The notes under the pieces are model-generated. The model searched no databases and was not told the origin of the DNA. It was given only the letters and a program-made list of their open reading frames with translations. The translations under genes were made by a program, and so were the position numbers. Shown here in pieces: positions 32,874-32,887 of a stretch of 32,887 nucleotides of DNA. The first letter of the stretch is position 1. Each line of letters starts with the position of its first letter. The stretch is from contig CAJGDE010000007.1 of NCBI GenBank assembly GCA_904502135.1, forward strand, positions 1-32,887. Reading direction: 5' to 3'. This DNA is from Kiritimatiellia bacterium (GTDB lineage: Bacteria > Verrucomicrobiota > Kiritimatiellia > RFP12 > UBA1067).

Positions 32874-32887
32874 ACAACTTTCGCTAT

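Overview
The window is almost wholly coding and reads as an accessory-free chromosomal segment of a Gram-negative bacterium, most likely of the Planctomycetes-Verrucomicrobia-Chlamydiae (PVC) group, perhaps Kiritimatiellota or a relative. The arguments are a GreA with a very long N-terminal extension (671 aa, as in chlamydiae), a DksA/TraR-type gene coupled directly to lspA (an order I recall from chlamydiae), and a cluster of prepilins with a giant GspK-like partner that resembles the 'Verru_Chthon' cassettes. No rRNA, tRNA, CRISPR array or phage gene was seen. The assignment to a phylum is inference.

Layout. 1-858 (-): Hanks-type Ser/Thr kinase, cut by the left edge. 1119-2285 (+): phosphoglycerate dehydrogenase, ended by a bidirectional terminator shared with the converging lspA. 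2347-5660 (-): lspA, a DksA-like zinc-finger protein with a basic histone-like tail, and long greA. 5772-7364 (+): L-aspartate oxidase (nadB). 7336-11501 (-): exonuclease, TPR protein, murG and an EamA transporter. 11561-22888 (-): a GspF/PilC gene, seven short prepilin-like genes and a 1055-aa GspK-like protein, followed by a bifunctional fucokinase/GDP-fucose pyrophosphorylase. 22953-24748 (-): glycosyltransferase and a membrane protein. 24762-32673 (-): nine tightly overlapping genes, rnfE, nrdR, an oxidoreductase-like protein, a DtxR-family regulator, a zinc-ribbon/PTS-EIIA fusion, a D,D-carboxypeptidase, dedA, trkA and trkH. 32752-32873: a small element with terminal inverted repeats, possibly a MITE or the remnant of an insertion sequence.

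How the genes work together. Most of the minus strand is arranged in long operons in which stop and start codons overlap (ATGA, GTGA, TAATG). Cell-envelope work dominates: lipoprotein processing (LspA), peptidoglycan (MurG, carboxypeptidase), fucosylated glycan supply (Fkp, glycosyltransferase), pseudopilins, DedA and TrkAH potassium uptake. Transcription control is represented by GreA, the DksA-like protein, NrdR and the DtxR-type repressor.

Two observations stand out. First, a recurrent extended -10 promoter, TGnTATAAT, sits before at least six transcription units, and for four genes (nadB, exonuclease, glycosyltransferase, rnfE) the -10 box lies so close to the ATG that the mRNA should be leaderless or nearly so. 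Second, the prepilin cluster codes for an unusually rich set of pseudopilins with one membrane platform protein but no ATPase, secretin or peptidase nearby, three of them with Ala instead of Gly before the predicted cleavage site.
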